A DNA stretch of 64,000 nucleotides, from NCBI GenBank assembly GCA_050187415.1, contig JBFWXN010000011.1:29071-93070 (forward strand), written 5' to 3'. This stretch comes from Ga0077555 sp050187415. Lineage in GTDB: Bacteria > Pseudomonadota > Alphaproteobacteria > Rhizobiales > Hyphomicrobiaceae. A program made the position numbers and the translations under genes. Positions 45,717 through 54,660 of the stretch are shown here, in pieces; position 1 is the first letter of the stretch, and each line of letters opens with the position of its first letter. A model generated the notes under the pieces. It saw only the letters and a list, made by a program, of their open reading frames with translations, searched no databases and was not told where the DNA came from.

Positions 45717-46148
45717 ATGACATCGGCCAAGCAACGCGATCGCGCCTCAATCAGCCGCGCAGAACGCTTCCAGCGCGTCCGCGACGCGCACCAGACGGAG
45801 ATGGCCGAAGATTATGTTGAGCTGATCGCCGACCTGATCGACGAAAAGGGCGAAGCCCGCGTGGTTGACCTGGCCGAAGGCCTGGGCGTGACGATGCCCA
45901 CCGTCAACAACGCGGTTCAGCGCCTGCAACGGGACGGTTTCGTGACCAGCAAGCCCTACCGGTCAATATTCCTGACCGCGCGCGGGCAGGAAATGGCGAC
46001 CGCAGCGCGCGAGCGCCACCGGCTGGTGGTGGACGTGCTGATGGCCCTTGGGGTCGATGCCGACACGGCCGAAGTCGATGCCGAAGGCATCGAGCACCAT
46101 GTCAGCGAGGCGACACTTGCGGCATTCAGGGCCTTCATCGAGGCCTGA
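45717..46148 (+). CDS. mntR: Manganese-responsive transcriptional regulator MntR (DtxR family)
   Basis: The 143-residue regulator has an N-terminal winged helix (VVDLAEGLGVTMPTVNNAVQ near residue 48, then GFVTSKPYRSIFLTARG) and a dimerisation/metal-binding helical domain (RHRLVVDVLMALGVDADTAE near 100, EGIEHHVSEAT near 123). H and E residues there match the metal ligands of proteobacterial MntR. With Mn(II) bound it represses manganese import genes. Its gene is divergent from the sit operon across a short AT-rich operator region. Confidence 0.92.
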   Translation: MTSAKQRDRASISRAERFQRVRDAHQTEMAEDYVELIADLIDEKGEARVVDLAEGLGVTMPTVNNAVQRLQRDGFVTSKPYRSIFLTARGQEMATAARERHRLVVDVLMALGVDADTAEVDAEGIEHHVSEATLAAFRAFIEA

Positions 46149-46291
46149 CTAGCGACGGTCTGGGAACGCACGCCGCCATGGCCTCTGCGTGTCAAGCGGC
46201 CGCCTCGGGCCCAACCGCTGTTCGCAAGACGTCCGCCCTGCATTCGACGCGCGGCCCACCGCCGGACGCCATCGAGCGGCGAGGCGCAGAT

Positions 46292-46309
46292 GGGCGGCGT
46301 CGGCCGCCC
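46292..46309. terminator. Terminator-like hairpin between mntR and the ketosynthase gene
   Basis: GGGCGGC (46292-46298) pairs perfectly with GCCGCCC (46303-46309) around a four-base GTCG loop. It lies between the convergent mntR and ketosynthase genes. No T tract follows. Confidence 0.45.
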
Positions 46310-46321
46310 GACCCTCGACGG

Positions 46322-47557
46322 TCAGGCGGGAGGCGGTCCGAACAGCAGCACGGCGTTGAGACCGCCGAACGCGAACGAGTTCGACATGGCATACTTGATG
46401 GGCATCGAGCGCCCCTCGTTCGGCACGTAGTCGAGATCACACTTCGGGTCTGGTTCGGTGAGGTTGATCGTCGGCGGCGCGAACTGATCCTCGATCGCCT
46501 TGATGCAGGCAATCGCCTCGACGGCACCGCCCGCTCCGAGAAGATGGCCGGTCATCGACTTGGTCGACGAAACGGCGAGCTTGTAGGCGTGATCACCGAA
46601 CACCGACTTGATGGCGTTGGTCTCGTTGGCGTCGTTGAGTGTGGTCGCCGTGCCGTGCGCGTTGAGATAGTTGACCTCGGTCGGCGCGATGCCCGCTTCA
46701 TCGAGCGCCATCTGCATGGCCGACCGGGGTCCATCCATGTCGGGATTGACCATGTCCTTACTGTCGGACGACATGCCGTAGCCGATCACCTCGGCCAGGA
46801 TCGTCGCGCCTCGTGCCTTGGCATGCTCGAGCTCCTCGAGAACAAGGATGCCCGCGCCTTCGCCGAGTACCGTGCCATTGCGCTTCTTCGAGAACGGGAA
46901 ACATCCATCCGGCGAGAGCACGCGCATCGCCTGCCAGACGCGCAGCGAGCCATAGGTGAGCACGGCCTCGCTCGCGCCGGTTATGGCCACGTCGACGACG
47001 CCGTTACGGATGTAGTCGAGGCCGATGCCGATCGCATGGGTTGCCGTCGAGCACGCCGAGCAGGTTGCGAACGTCGGTCCCTTGATGCCGTACTCGATGC
47101 CCACGTGCGCGGACGCCGACGAGCCGATGATCCGCAGCAAGGTTAGCGGGTTGGTGGCCTTCTTGTGCAGCACGAACAGGTCGCTGTAGGCTGTCTCGAT
47201 GGTCGAGAACCCGCCCGCGCCCGAGCCGATGATGGACGCGGCACGATACGGCTGCGGATACGGACTGGCGAGACCGGCCTGCGTCCAGGCCTCGTCCGCC
47301 GCGCAGCCGGCAAACCACGAATAGCGGTCTCCGTACTGGATTTTGCGGCTCTTGACGTGCTTGGCTGGATCGAAGTCCCGAATCTCGCCTGCGATCTTGA
47401 TGTACAGATCTTCGAGCGGCCAGTTCTCGATCGGCTTCACGCCGCACTGGCCGGCCCGCATCGAGGCCCACATCTGCGTCACGTCGAGACCAATCGGCGT
47501 CACCGCACCGATGCCGGTCACCACCACACGGCGCCGGGCGTTTGCTGCGTCTTGCAA
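46322..47557 (-). CDS. Beta-ketoacyl-ACP synthase (FabF/NodE-like)
   Basis: The 411-residue condensing enzyme has the complete Cys-His-His triad: C169 in CSACSTATHAIG, a histidine in NAHGTATTLNDANETNAI near 305, and a histidine in SSTKSMTGHLLGAGGAVEA near 341. It extends acyl chains on ACP with malonyl-ACP. TTG at 47557 with AAAGGA seven bases upstream is the likely start; the frame stays open to 47647 without family similarity. It follows an acyl carrier protein gene on the same strand, suggesting a dedicated pathway such as long-chain or envelope-lipid synthesis rather than the housekeeping fab system. Confidence 0.9.
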   Translation of the reverse strand: MQDAANARRRVVVTGIGAVTPIGLDVTQMWASMRAGQCGVKPIENWPLEDLYIKIAGEIRDFDPAKHVKSRKIQYGDRYSWFAGCAADEAWTQAGLASPYPQPYRAASIIGSGAGGFSTIETAYSDLFVLHKKATNPLTLLRIIGSSASAHVGIEYGIKGPTFATCSACSTATHAIGIGLDYIRNGVVDVAITGASEAVLTYGSLRVWQAMRVLSPDGCFPFSKKRNGTVLGEGAGILVLEELEHAKARGATILAEVIGYGMSSDSKDMVNPDMDGPRSAMQMALDEAGIAPTEVNYLNAHGTATTLNDANETNAIKSVFGDHAYKLAVSSTKSMTGHLLGAGGAVEAIACIKAIEDQFAPPTINLTEPDPKCDLDYVPNEGRSMPIKYAMSNSFAFGGLNAVLLFGPPPA

Positions 47558-47667
47558 GACACGATCCTTTGAACAAGGTTCCGGCCCGGCGGCACGCTCT
47601 GTGCCCCGGCCCGAAACGCGCCTGATCTGAGCCTCGTCCCCAGGCACAAACTGGGGATGGGCCTGGC

Positions 47668-47940
47668 TTAGGCCTTGGCAGATGTCTTCGTGGAGGCGAT
47701 CACCTCCTTGACGCGCGCGACAACTGAGCCGACCGTCTTGAAGGCGGCGGCCTCATCGGTGTCGTTCGCGTTGTAGGGGATCTCGATGCTGAACGTGTCT
47801 TCGAGCTCGAAGACGATCATTGCGAGATCGATCGACTCGATCTTGAGATCTGCGAGTGCCGTCTCGAGACCGATATCGTCTCGCGGCTCTTTCATGTGCT
47901 TCTTGAGGATGTCGACGATCTTTGTCGCTGTGTCGTCCAT
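47668..47940 (-). CDS. Acyl carrier protein (atypical)
   Basis: The 90-residue four-helix ACP has the 4'-phosphopantetheine serine at S36 in LKIESIDLAMIVFELED, where housekeeping ACPs have DSLD. The sequence is closer in style to specialised ACPs (AcpXL or NodF type) than to AcpP. GGGAGA precedes the ATG at 47940. It lies 110 bp upstream of the ketosynthase gene and divergent from the acyl-CoA ligase, so it probably carries chains for that ketosynthase. The 297-bp divergent interval 47941-48237 holds AT-rich patches but no recognised site. Confidence 0.85.
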   Translation of the reverse strand: MDDTATKIVDILKKHMKEPRDDIGLETALADLKIESIDLAMIVFELEDTFSIEIPYNANDTDEAAAFKTVGSVVARVKEVIASTKTSAKA

Positions 47941-48237
47941 TTTGCTCTCCCGCCCCGTGAGTTGCATACGCACGGGAGCCTGTCGATGGCCCTTTGCTAG
48001 ATCAACGATGGCCCGAGGGCAAGCATGGGTCTCAGATAACCGTAAACGGCAACTTCTTGCCGCTGGCCTCTGCTGGTTAAGATTGCTGTTCCTTCGCACC
48101 ATAAATAGCCCGTCAATCGGTGAACTTGCACACTGGCAATGCCGTTGAATTCTGTGTTGAATAGTCGCAGGCAGCCGACGCTCGAAGCTGCCGTGACAGC
48201 GGCCCAACGCGCCCGAAGATCGAGAGGAATGCCCTCC

Positions 48238-49971
48238 ATGCCCTCCGTCGTTCAACCGACTTCCACCGGAGACGCTGCACCGAAAAACTACCAGTGGTTG
48301 CAGAATTATCCATCGGATGTCGATTGGCATCAGCACTTCGAGGCGCGTCCGCTCTGGCATCTGATCGACGAAGCCGCCGAACGCTACGGCGACCGCCCCT
48401 GCACGAATTTCCTCGGCCGCGTCACCACGTTCTCGGAGACGCACCGGCTGATTGATCAGGCGGCCGCCGGACTTCAGGACCTAGGCGTCGGCAAGGGGAC
48501 GCGCGTCGCCCTGCTGCTACCGAACACGCTGACCTACATCACCTACTACTTCGGCGTGCTGAAAGCCGGCGGTACGGTCGTCAACTGCAATCCGCTCTAT
48601 ACCGTCGAGGAGCTGTCCCATCAGCTCGCCGACAGCGGCGCCGAGTTGCTGGTGACGCTCGATCTCAAGCTGATCTTCGACAAGGTGGAGGCGCTTCTGG
48701 TGTCGGGCGTCCTGCCGCGGGCGATCGTGGCCTCGTTTCCAGCATTGCTGCCCGGGCCGAAGTCGATCCTGTTCCGGCTGTTCAAGGGCCGCGAACTGGC
48801 TAGCGTTCAAGCCTCGCCCGTCCGCGAGCGCATCATCGCCAGCGAGACGCTGCTCGACAACGAAGGTCGATTTGCGCCGCAGCCGATCCGGCCGGAGGAC
48901 GACGTGGCCGTGCTGCAGTACACAGGCGGCACCACGGGGGTGCCGAAAGGGGCGATGCTCACGCACGCCAACGTCTACATCAACGTCCGCCAGTCCCTCG
49001 CCTGGATTCCGAACGTGGAACTCGGCCAGGAGCGCGTCCTCGGCGCGCTCCCGTTTTTCCACGTGTTCGCCATGCAGGCCGTGATGAACATGGCCATCGC
49101 GACGGGCGCCGAGATCATCATCATGCCTCGCTTCGTTCTCGGAGACGCCATGACCATGATCTCGCGCCATCGCCCGACCATGATGCCGGGCGTGCCGACC
49201 ATGTTCATCGCCATGCTCAATCACCCCAAGCTCGCGAAGTACGATCTCTCGTCGCTGAAATTCTGTCTTTCGGGAGGGGCTCCGCTCTTGCTCGAGACGC
49301 GCCGACAGTTCGAAGCGCTCACCGGCTGCAAGCTGATCGAGGCCTACGGCCTGACCGAAGCCTCTCCAGCCGTCACCATCAACCCCCTCAACGGCCCCGT
49401 GAAGGAACTGTCGATCGGACAACCCATCCCGGCGACGATCGTCTCGCTGCGCGACCCGGCAAATCCGGCAATCGAGGTGCCACGCGGCGAGAAGGGCGAG
49501 CTTTGCATCAAGGGTCCGCAAGTCATGAAAGGCTACTGGAACCGTCCCGACGAGACCGCCGCCCAGATGACGCCGGACGGCTATCTGCGCACCGGCGATA
49601 TCGCCACGATGGACGACGACGGCTTCTTCTTCATCGTCGATCGGATCAAGGACCTCATCATCTGCTCCGGCTACAACGTCTATCCGCGCGTCATCGAGGA
49701 GGCGATCTCCACGCATCCGGCTGTCGCCGAGGTGACGGTGATCGGCATCAAGGACAGCTATCGCGGCGAAGCGCCAAAAGCGTTCATCAAGCTCAAGGCC
49801 GGCAGGTCCGCCACTCAGGACGACATCCTTGCCCATCTTGCACCCAAGCTCAGCCGTATCGAGATGCCGGCCGAGATCGAATTTCGCGATCAGTTGCCGA
49901 AGACCATGATCGGCAAGCTCTCACGGAAGGAACTCAAGCAAGAGGAGGCCCAGCGGGTTCACGCCAAATGA
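48238..49971 (+). CDS. fadD: Long-chain fatty-acid--CoA ligase
   Basis: The 577-residue acyl-AMP-forming ligase activates fatty acids to CoA thioesters for beta-oxidation. Motifs are the P-loop YTGGTTGVPKGAMLTH near residue 225, AYGLTEASP near 368, the hinge GYLRTGDIATMDDDGFF near 448 with DRIKDLIICSGYNVYP, and the catalytic lysine in LPKTMIGKLSRKEL near 560. GAGAGGA lies nine bases before the ATG at 48238; ATGs at 48139 and 48229 are less likely. Its stop overlaps the start of a MerR regulator gene. Confidence 0.92.
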   Translation: MPSVVQPTSTGDAAPKNYQWLQNYPSDVDWHQHFEARPLWHLIDEAAERYGDRPCTNFLGRVTTFSETHRLIDQAAAGLQDLGVGKGTRVALLLPNTLTYITYYFGVLKAGGTVVNCNPLYTVEELSHQLADSGAELLVTLDLKLIFDKVEALLVSGVLPRAIVASFPALLPGPKSILFRLFKGRELASVQASPVRERIIASETLLDNEGRFAPQPIRPEDDVAVLQYTGGTTGVPKGAMLTHANVYINVRQSLAWIPNVELGQERVLGALPFFHVFAMQAVMNMAIATGAEIIIMPRFVLGDAMTMISRHRPTMMPGVPTMFIAMLNHPKLAKYDLSSLKFCLSGGAPLLLETRRQFEALTGCKLIEAYGLTEASPAVTINPLNGPVKELSIGQPIPATIVSLRDPANPAIEVPRGEKGELCIKGPQVMKGYWNRPDETAAQMTPDGYLRTGDIATMDDDGFFFIVDRIKDLIICSGYNVYPRVIEEAISTHPAVAEVTVIGIKDSYRGEAPKAFIKLKAGRSATQDDILAHLAPKLSRIEMPAEIEFRDQLPKTMIGKLSRKELKQEEAQRVHAK

Positions 49972-50447
49972 CCGATACGGCCAAACGAAGCATATCGTCA
50001 GAAGTGCGCCACGACCGCCCGACAAAACCCTCGGCTGCAACGCGGACCTGCGAACCGCCCGGCCTCTCTCGGCCCGTTGCCATCGGCGACCTCGCCCGCG
50101 AGTTCGCGATCTCGACGCGCGCCATTCGCTTCTATGAATCGCGCGGCCTCTTGTGCCCCGCCCGCCGAGGCACGGTGCGCATCTTCGGCCCGGAGGACCG
50201 CCGGCGGCTGGCCCTGATCATTCGGGCCAAGAACCTGGGGCTGACGCTCGAGGACATTGCCGAGCACCTCGCGATCTACGATACGACCACGACCACACTC
50301 GAGGAGCTGGCCCAACTCAAAGAGCGCGCCGATCGCCATATCGCGACGCTGATCGGCAAGCGCAACGACCTGCAGGCGACGCTGAAGGAGCTGCGCGAAA
50401 TTCGCGCCGGCCTGATGGAGCGAACCCTGAGGGCACGCTCGTCGTGA
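49968..50447 (+). CDS. MerR family transcriptional regulator
   Basis: The 159-residue regulator has a roughly 38-residue N-terminal extension, the MerR winged helix (VAIGDLAREFAISTRAIRFY near residue 39, then GTVRIFGPEDRRRLALI) and a C-terminal coiled coil (LAQLKERADRHIATLIGKRN near 118). There are no metal-binding cysteines in the effector region, so it is not a metal sensor. Its ATG overlaps the ligase stop (ATGA), giving translational coupling. It probably controls fatty-acid degradation genes such as the ligase itself and the convergent thiolase cluster; this is inferred from position. Confidence 0.88.
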   Translation: MTDTAKRSISSEVRHDRPTKPSAATRTCEPPGLSRPVAIGDLAREFAISTRAIRFYESRGLLCPARRGTVRIFGPEDRRRLALIIRAKNLGLTLEDIAEHLAIYDTTTTTLEELAQLKERADRHIATLIGKRNDLQATLKELREIRAGLMERTLRARSS

Positions 50448-50465
50448 ACCGCAGGATGCGCGTGT

Positions 50466-50493
50466 CGGCGGCGCCTGACGCGGGTCGCCGCCG
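50466..50493. terminator. Terminator-like hairpin after the MerR gene
   Basis: CGGCGGCG (50466-50473) pairs perfectly with CGCCGCCG (50486-50493) around a 12-base loop. It lies 19 bp after the MerR stop and before the convergent thiolase gene. Confidence 0.45.
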
Positions 50494-50591
50494 CAGCCGC
50501 AATAGCGAGCGGAGCCGTTGACCGGCATCGAATCCATGAACGGCGGATCGGGAGAGGAAAGGCGCGCCGGCCGCCGCGGCTCGAAGACCCG

Positions 50592-51878
50592 TTAGACCGC
50601 TTTGGCGCTCTCCAGGATCGCCGCCACGCCCATGCCTCCCGCCGTGCAGATGGAGATGAGGCCGCGACCGCCGCGCTCGGCGAGGAGCTTGGCGAGCAGT
50701 CCAGCAATCCGCGCGCCCGTCGCCGCGAAGGGATGACCGTAGGCGAGCGACGACCCCATGACGTTCAGCTTGGCGCGATCGATCGAACCGAGCGGCTGCT
50801 CTCGGCCGAGGCGGGTGCGGCAGTACTCGGGGTCCTCCCAAGCCTTCAGCGTGGCGAGCACTTGCGCGGCGAAGGCTTCATGGATCTCGTAGAGATCGAA
50901 ATCCTGCAACTGAAGGCCCGCGCGCTCCAGCATCCGGGCGACGGCGATGGTCGGCGCCATCAGCAGGCCTTCGCCAGCCACGAAGTCGTTGGCCGAGGTC
51001 TGCATGTGCGTGAGATAGGCCTGCGGCACGAGCCCGTGCCGGGACGCCCACGCCTCGGAAGCGAGCAGGAGGGCGGCGGCGCCGTCCGTCAACGGCGTCG
51101 AGTTGGCCGCGGTCAGCGTGCCGCGCTCCGAGCGCTCGAAAGCGGGGCGCAAGGTCGCGATCCTCTCGGCGCTCATGTCGGCGCGCAGGTTGTTGTCGCG
51201 CCAGACGCCGGCGCACGGCACGATCAGGTCGTCCATGAAGCCTGACCGGTAGGCTTCGGCAGCCTTCATGTGGCTCGCGAGCGCAAGCTGATCCTGGGCC
51301 TCGCGCGAGATATGCCAGTGCTGCGCCATCAGCTCGCAGTGCTGGCCCATCGAGAGGCCGGTGCGCGGCTCGGCGACGGACGGCGGCAACGGCACGAGTT
51401 CGCCGGGCGAGAAGCCTTTGAAGGCCGAAAGCCGCTGCCCCATCGTCTTCGCCTGCTGAGCCTGAACCAGACGGCCGGAGAGACGCTTGCCGACGACGAT
51501 GGGTGCATCGGACGTCGTATCCGAGCCCATCGCAATACCGCACTCGATCTCGCCGATGGCGATTTTGGCGCCGATGCCGAACGCCGCCTGCAAGCTGGTG
51601 CCGCACGCCTGCATCATGGTGATGCCAGGCGTCGTCGGCGCCAGGCGCGATCCGATGACGGCTTCACGCGCGAGGTTCCAATCCTTCGAATGCGTGACGA
51701 CGGCACCGCCCGTGACCTCGTCGATGTGCTGGCCGGCAAGGCCGAACCGTTCGATCAGGCCATCGAGCGCGGTCGTCATCATGTCGAGGTTGGAGAGGTC
51801 GGCATAGAGCGTGTTCGAGCGGCAAAAGGGAATACGGACGCCACCGATAACGGCGATGCGGCGGGGAAACGTGGTCAT
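50592..51878 (-). CDS. fadI: Acetyl-CoA C-acyltransferase (thiolase, FadI/FadA-like)
   Basis: The 428-residue thiolase cleaves 3-ketoacyl-CoA in beta-oxidation. The acyl-binding cysteine is in MMQACGTSLQAAFG near residue 91, the histidine in YGHPFAATGARIAG near 386, and the second cysteine in ISICTAGGMGVAAI near 415. The length and N-terminus fit the FadI-type subunit that pairs with FadJ. GGAGG lies 10 bases before the ATG at 51878. It follows the bifunctional hydratase/dehydrogenase gene by 50 bp, the usual partner. Confidence 0.92.
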   Translation of the reverse strand: MTTFPRRIAVIGGVRIPFCRSNTLYADLSNLDMMTTALDGLIERFGLAGQHIDEVTGGAVVTHSKDWNLAREAVIGSRLAPTTPGITMMQACGTSLQAAFGIGAKIAIGEIECGIAMGSDTTSDAPIVVGKRLSGRLVQAQQAKTMGQRLSAFKGFSPGELVPLPPSVAEPRTGLSMGQHCELMAQHWHISREAQDQLALASHMKAAEAYRSGFMDDLIVPCAGVWRDNNLRADMSAERIATLRPAFERSERGTLTAANSTPLTDGAAALLLASEAWASRHGLVPQAYLTHMQTSANDFVAGEGLLMAPTIAVARMLERAGLQLQDFDLYEIHEAFAAQVLATLKAWEDPEYCRTRLGREQPLGSIDRAKLNVMGSSLAYGHPFAATGARIAGLLAKLLAERGGRGLISICTAGGMGVAAILESAKAV

Positions 51879-51928
51879 GCGGCGGAGCCTCCTTGGGGCC
51901 TTGGCGCAGGTCGACGAACCGTTCGGAT

Positions 51929-53929
51929 CTACTCGGCAGCTGCCCGCGCGCCTGGCGGGTCGCCCGCGGCGCTCAGGCTCGCCTTGTAGTGCAGCGGCCC
52001 GCCGCGGAAGGGCGCAAAGCCAGTGCCGAAAATGACGCCGGCATCGACCATGTCCGCGCTCTCGACGATACCATCGGCAAGCGCCCGCTCCGCCTCGGCA
52101 ACGAGAGGCTCGACGAGTTCGGCGCCGAGGCGCTCAAGAGCGACCTTGTCGTGCGGTTTTTCGGTCTTGAGCGGCTTGCCGTCCTTCCAGACATAGAACC
52201 CTTCGCCGGATTTCTTGCCGAGTTTTCCAGCCGCGACCAGCTTCTCGAGACGAGATCCACCGGCCGAAAGTCCGAGAATGCGGCCGACGTGCGCGCAAAC
52301 ATCGAGACCCACGGTATCGGCCAGTTCGATCGGCCCCATCGGCATGCCGAACACCCTCGCGGCCTCGTCGATGGTCTCCTTCGCTTCGCCCTTTTCGACG
52401 CGCTCCATGGCCCGCATCATGTAGGGCGCGAGAACCCGGTTTACGAGGAAACCGGGGCCGCTCTTGACGATCAGCGGGAACTTGTCGATGGCCGTGACGA
52501 GGGCGCAGCCCTTGCGAACCTCGGCGTCACGCGTGCCGGCGCCTCGAATCACCTCGACCAGCGGCATCTGCGCCACCGGATTGAAGAAGTGAATGCCGAT
52601 CAGCCGAGCCGGATCGGCCAGCCCCTGGGCGATATCCTCGATCATGATCGACGACGTGTTGGTCGCGAGCACGGCACCCGTCCGCAGCCGGGGCTCGATC
52701 TGACGGAACAGCGCCTGCTTGACCTCCAGCTTCTCGACAATGGCTTCGATCACGACGTCCGCTCGCGGCAACATCTCGCCCTTCGGATCGGCGATAAGGC
52801 GGGCCTTGGCGGCGTCGCGCGTCGCCTTGGTGCGGAAACGGCGCGAAAAGAGCTTGCCCTGCGCCTCGATGCCTTTGGTGATTGCCTCGGGCGAAAGATC
52901 CTGGAGCGAAACTTCGAAACCCTGCGCGGCGCACCAGCCCGCGATATCGGCCCCCATCACGCCGGCGCCGATGACGTGCACACGGCGAACCTTGAAATCG
53001 AGGTCCTTCGGCGCCTGGGCCTTCATCAGCTCGGACAGACGGAAGACCCGGCGCAGGTTGCGAGACGTGTCCGAGACCATCAGCGGGGCGAAGGCCGTCG
53101 TCTCCTCGGCCTTCATGCGAGACAGATTACCGCCGGTGCGCGCGAAGAGGTCGATAAGGCGGAAGGGCGCGGGATAATGATCCTCGCGAACCTTCTTGGC
53201 GGTCTCGGCCCGCATGCGCGAGACGACCAGGTTGCGCGCCGGCCAGTGACGCAACGCCGACTTCACGAAACCGGCGGGCTTGGAGCGCCGATTGCGCTGG
53301 ATTGCCTTGCGGGCGGCCCACGGCAGATTGAGACGTGATGACGCGAGCTCATCGACAAGCCCCATGGCACGCGCGGCGGTCGCTCGGATCATCCTGCCCG
53401 TGAGCATGGCCTCCATGGCGGCGAGCGGCCCGGCCTGCCGGATCGAGCGCCAGGTGCCGTTGAAGCCGGGGAAGATGCCGAGGCGGACCTCCGGAAAGCC
53501 GAACCGCGTGGTGTCGTCGCGTGTCGCGATCCGCCAGTGACAGGCGAGCGCCAGCTCCAGGCCGCCACCGAGACAGAAGCCATGGATGGCAGCCACCACC
53601 GGCACCGGCAGCGCCTCGATGCGATCGAGCATGTCGAGCACGGGCCGGATCGCATCGCGGACCTCGACCTCGCTGCGGAACTGCTCGAACTCGGCGACGT
53701 CGGCTCCGACGATGAAGCCCTTCTCCTTGCCCGACATGAAGACGAGACCGGCCACCGTCTTGTCACGGGCCATTGCCTCGACGCGCTCGACAATGGCGCC
53801 AAGCTCCTCGAGCGGCCGCCTGCCAAGCGCATTCTGGCTTTCGCCGGCGCGGTCGAAGATGGCCCAGGCTATGCCTTGCTCGTCGATCGAGAAGCGCCAG
53901 TCCTTCAGTGAGGCGAGGTCGACAGTCAT
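51929..53929 (-). CDS. fadJ: Bifunctional enoyl-CoA hydratase / 3-hydroxyacyl-CoA dehydrogenase (FadJ/FadB-like)
   Basis: The 666-residue enzyme has an N-terminal crotonase domain with both catalytic glutamates (GFCLGGGLELALACHW near residue 108 and RFGFPEVRLGIFPG near 132). The NAD-binding dehydrogenase domain follows (VIGAGVMGADIAGWCAAQGF near 310) with the catalytic histidine in GIHFFNPVAQMPLVEVI near 445, then the C-terminal dimer domains. It performs the second and third steps of beta-oxidation. The ATG at 53929 gives the family N-terminus. The thiolase follows, completing the cycle with FadE upstream. Confidence 0.93.
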   Translation of the reverse strand: MTVDLASLKDWRFSIDEQGIAWAIFDRAGESQNALGRRPLEELGAIVERVEAMARDKTVAGLVFMSGKEKGFIVGADVAEFEQFRSEVEVRDAIRPVLDMLDRIEALPVPVVAAIHGFCLGGGLELALACHWRIATRDDTTRFGFPEVRLGIFPGFNGTWRSIRQAGPLAAMEAMLTGRMIRATAARAMGLVDELASSRLNLPWAARKAIQRNRRSKPAGFVKSALRHWPARNLVVSRMRAETAKKVREDHYPAPFRLIDLFARTGGNLSRMKAEETTAFAPLMVSDTSRNLRRVFRLSELMKAQAPKDLDFKVRRVHVIGAGVMGADIAGWCAAQGFEVSLQDLSPEAITKGIEAQGKLFSRRFRTKATRDAAKARLIADPKGEMLPRADVVIEAIVEKLEVKQALFRQIEPRLRTGAVLATNTSSIMIEDIAQGLADPARLIGIHFFNPVAQMPLVEVIRGAGTRDAEVRKGCALVTAIDKFPLIVKSGPGFLVNRVLAPYMMRAMERVEKGEAKETIDEAARVFGMPMGPIELADTVGLDVCAHVGRILGLSAGGSRLEKLVAAGKLGKKSGEGFYVWKDGKPLKTEKPHDKVALERLGAELVEPLVAEAERALADGIVESADMVDAGVIFGTGFAPFRGGPLHYKASLSAAGDPPGARAAAE

Positions 53930-53964
53930 GGGCTCTCGTCCTTTCTGCGATGAAATGGGCCGGC

Positions 53965-54549
53965 TCAACCGCGAGATCGCTCCAGCAGGATTATCATCAT
54001 AAGGCCCAAAAGGGCACAGACCTGCTCATCCGGCGCAATCGGTCCGGACCGGCTGATGGAGAAATGCGTCTCGAGCAGCGACGGTCGCTTCAGCATGCGC
54101 AACGTCTCGCCGCCACCGATGCGGCCGACAATATATGTGGGGTTCAAGACGTAGCCGGTAAGGACGTTGACGATCGGAATCTCGCCAACGAGCCCATCGA
54201 GGAAACGAACGAGAGCGCTCTCCTCCCTGACCTCGAATGTCGGCTGGTTCCCGACATTGATGACGTAGTGCGCACGCCAGAGGGATTTCAGGCCGTCACG
54301 ACGAAGCAACCCGAGCGAGACATCGGCTGCATCGCGAAAGTGATAGTTGGCGGTAAAATCGATCACGCGATCGGCATCGATCCGGTAGATCGGCGCCGAT
54401 TGCGTGTCATCGGAAAAGATCGTCACGCTCTCCTTGAAGGCGAGCAGCTTCTGGCGGACGTATCCAAGCTGACGGCCGGCCGCATCTTCAACAAACATCT
54501 GCGGAGCAAGGGTCAGAACCTTGAAGACAATGTCCAGTGGGAATTGCAT
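53965..54549 (-). CDS. LURP-one-related / Tubby C2-like protein
   Basis: The 194-residue protein looks like the LURP-one-related (phospholipid-scramblase-like) beta-barrel: FKVLTLAPQMFVEDAAGRQL near residue 9, YVRQKLLAFKESVTIFSDD near 31, then IDADRVIDFTANYHFRDA and repeated strand-like segments, with a hydrophobic C-terminal helix (LLGLMMIILLERS) as in the fold core. Function is unknown; a membrane-lipid association is plausible. It lies between FadE and the bifunctional enzyme on the same strand, in the likely beta-oxidation operon. The start at 54549 has no strong ribosome site. Confidence 0.6.
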   Translation of the reverse strand: MQFPLDIVFKVLTLAPQMFVEDAAGRQLGYVRQKLLAFKESVTIFSDDTQSAPIYRIDADRVIDFTANYHFRDAADVSLGLLRRDGLKSLWRAHYVINVGNQPTFEVREESALVRFLDGLVGEIPIVNVLTGYVLNPTYIVGRIGGGETLRMLKRPSLLETHFSISRSGPIAPDEQVCALLGLMMIILLERSRG

Positions 54550-54660
54550 GTGCGCCGCTGCACCAGGATGAAATGAAGCCCGTTCCCTCGTTCCGACCGG
54601 CCGGCACGAAAGAGAGCGCGTCGGCAAAGTTGGAGCCGCCCGGTGCTCACGAAGTGGACG

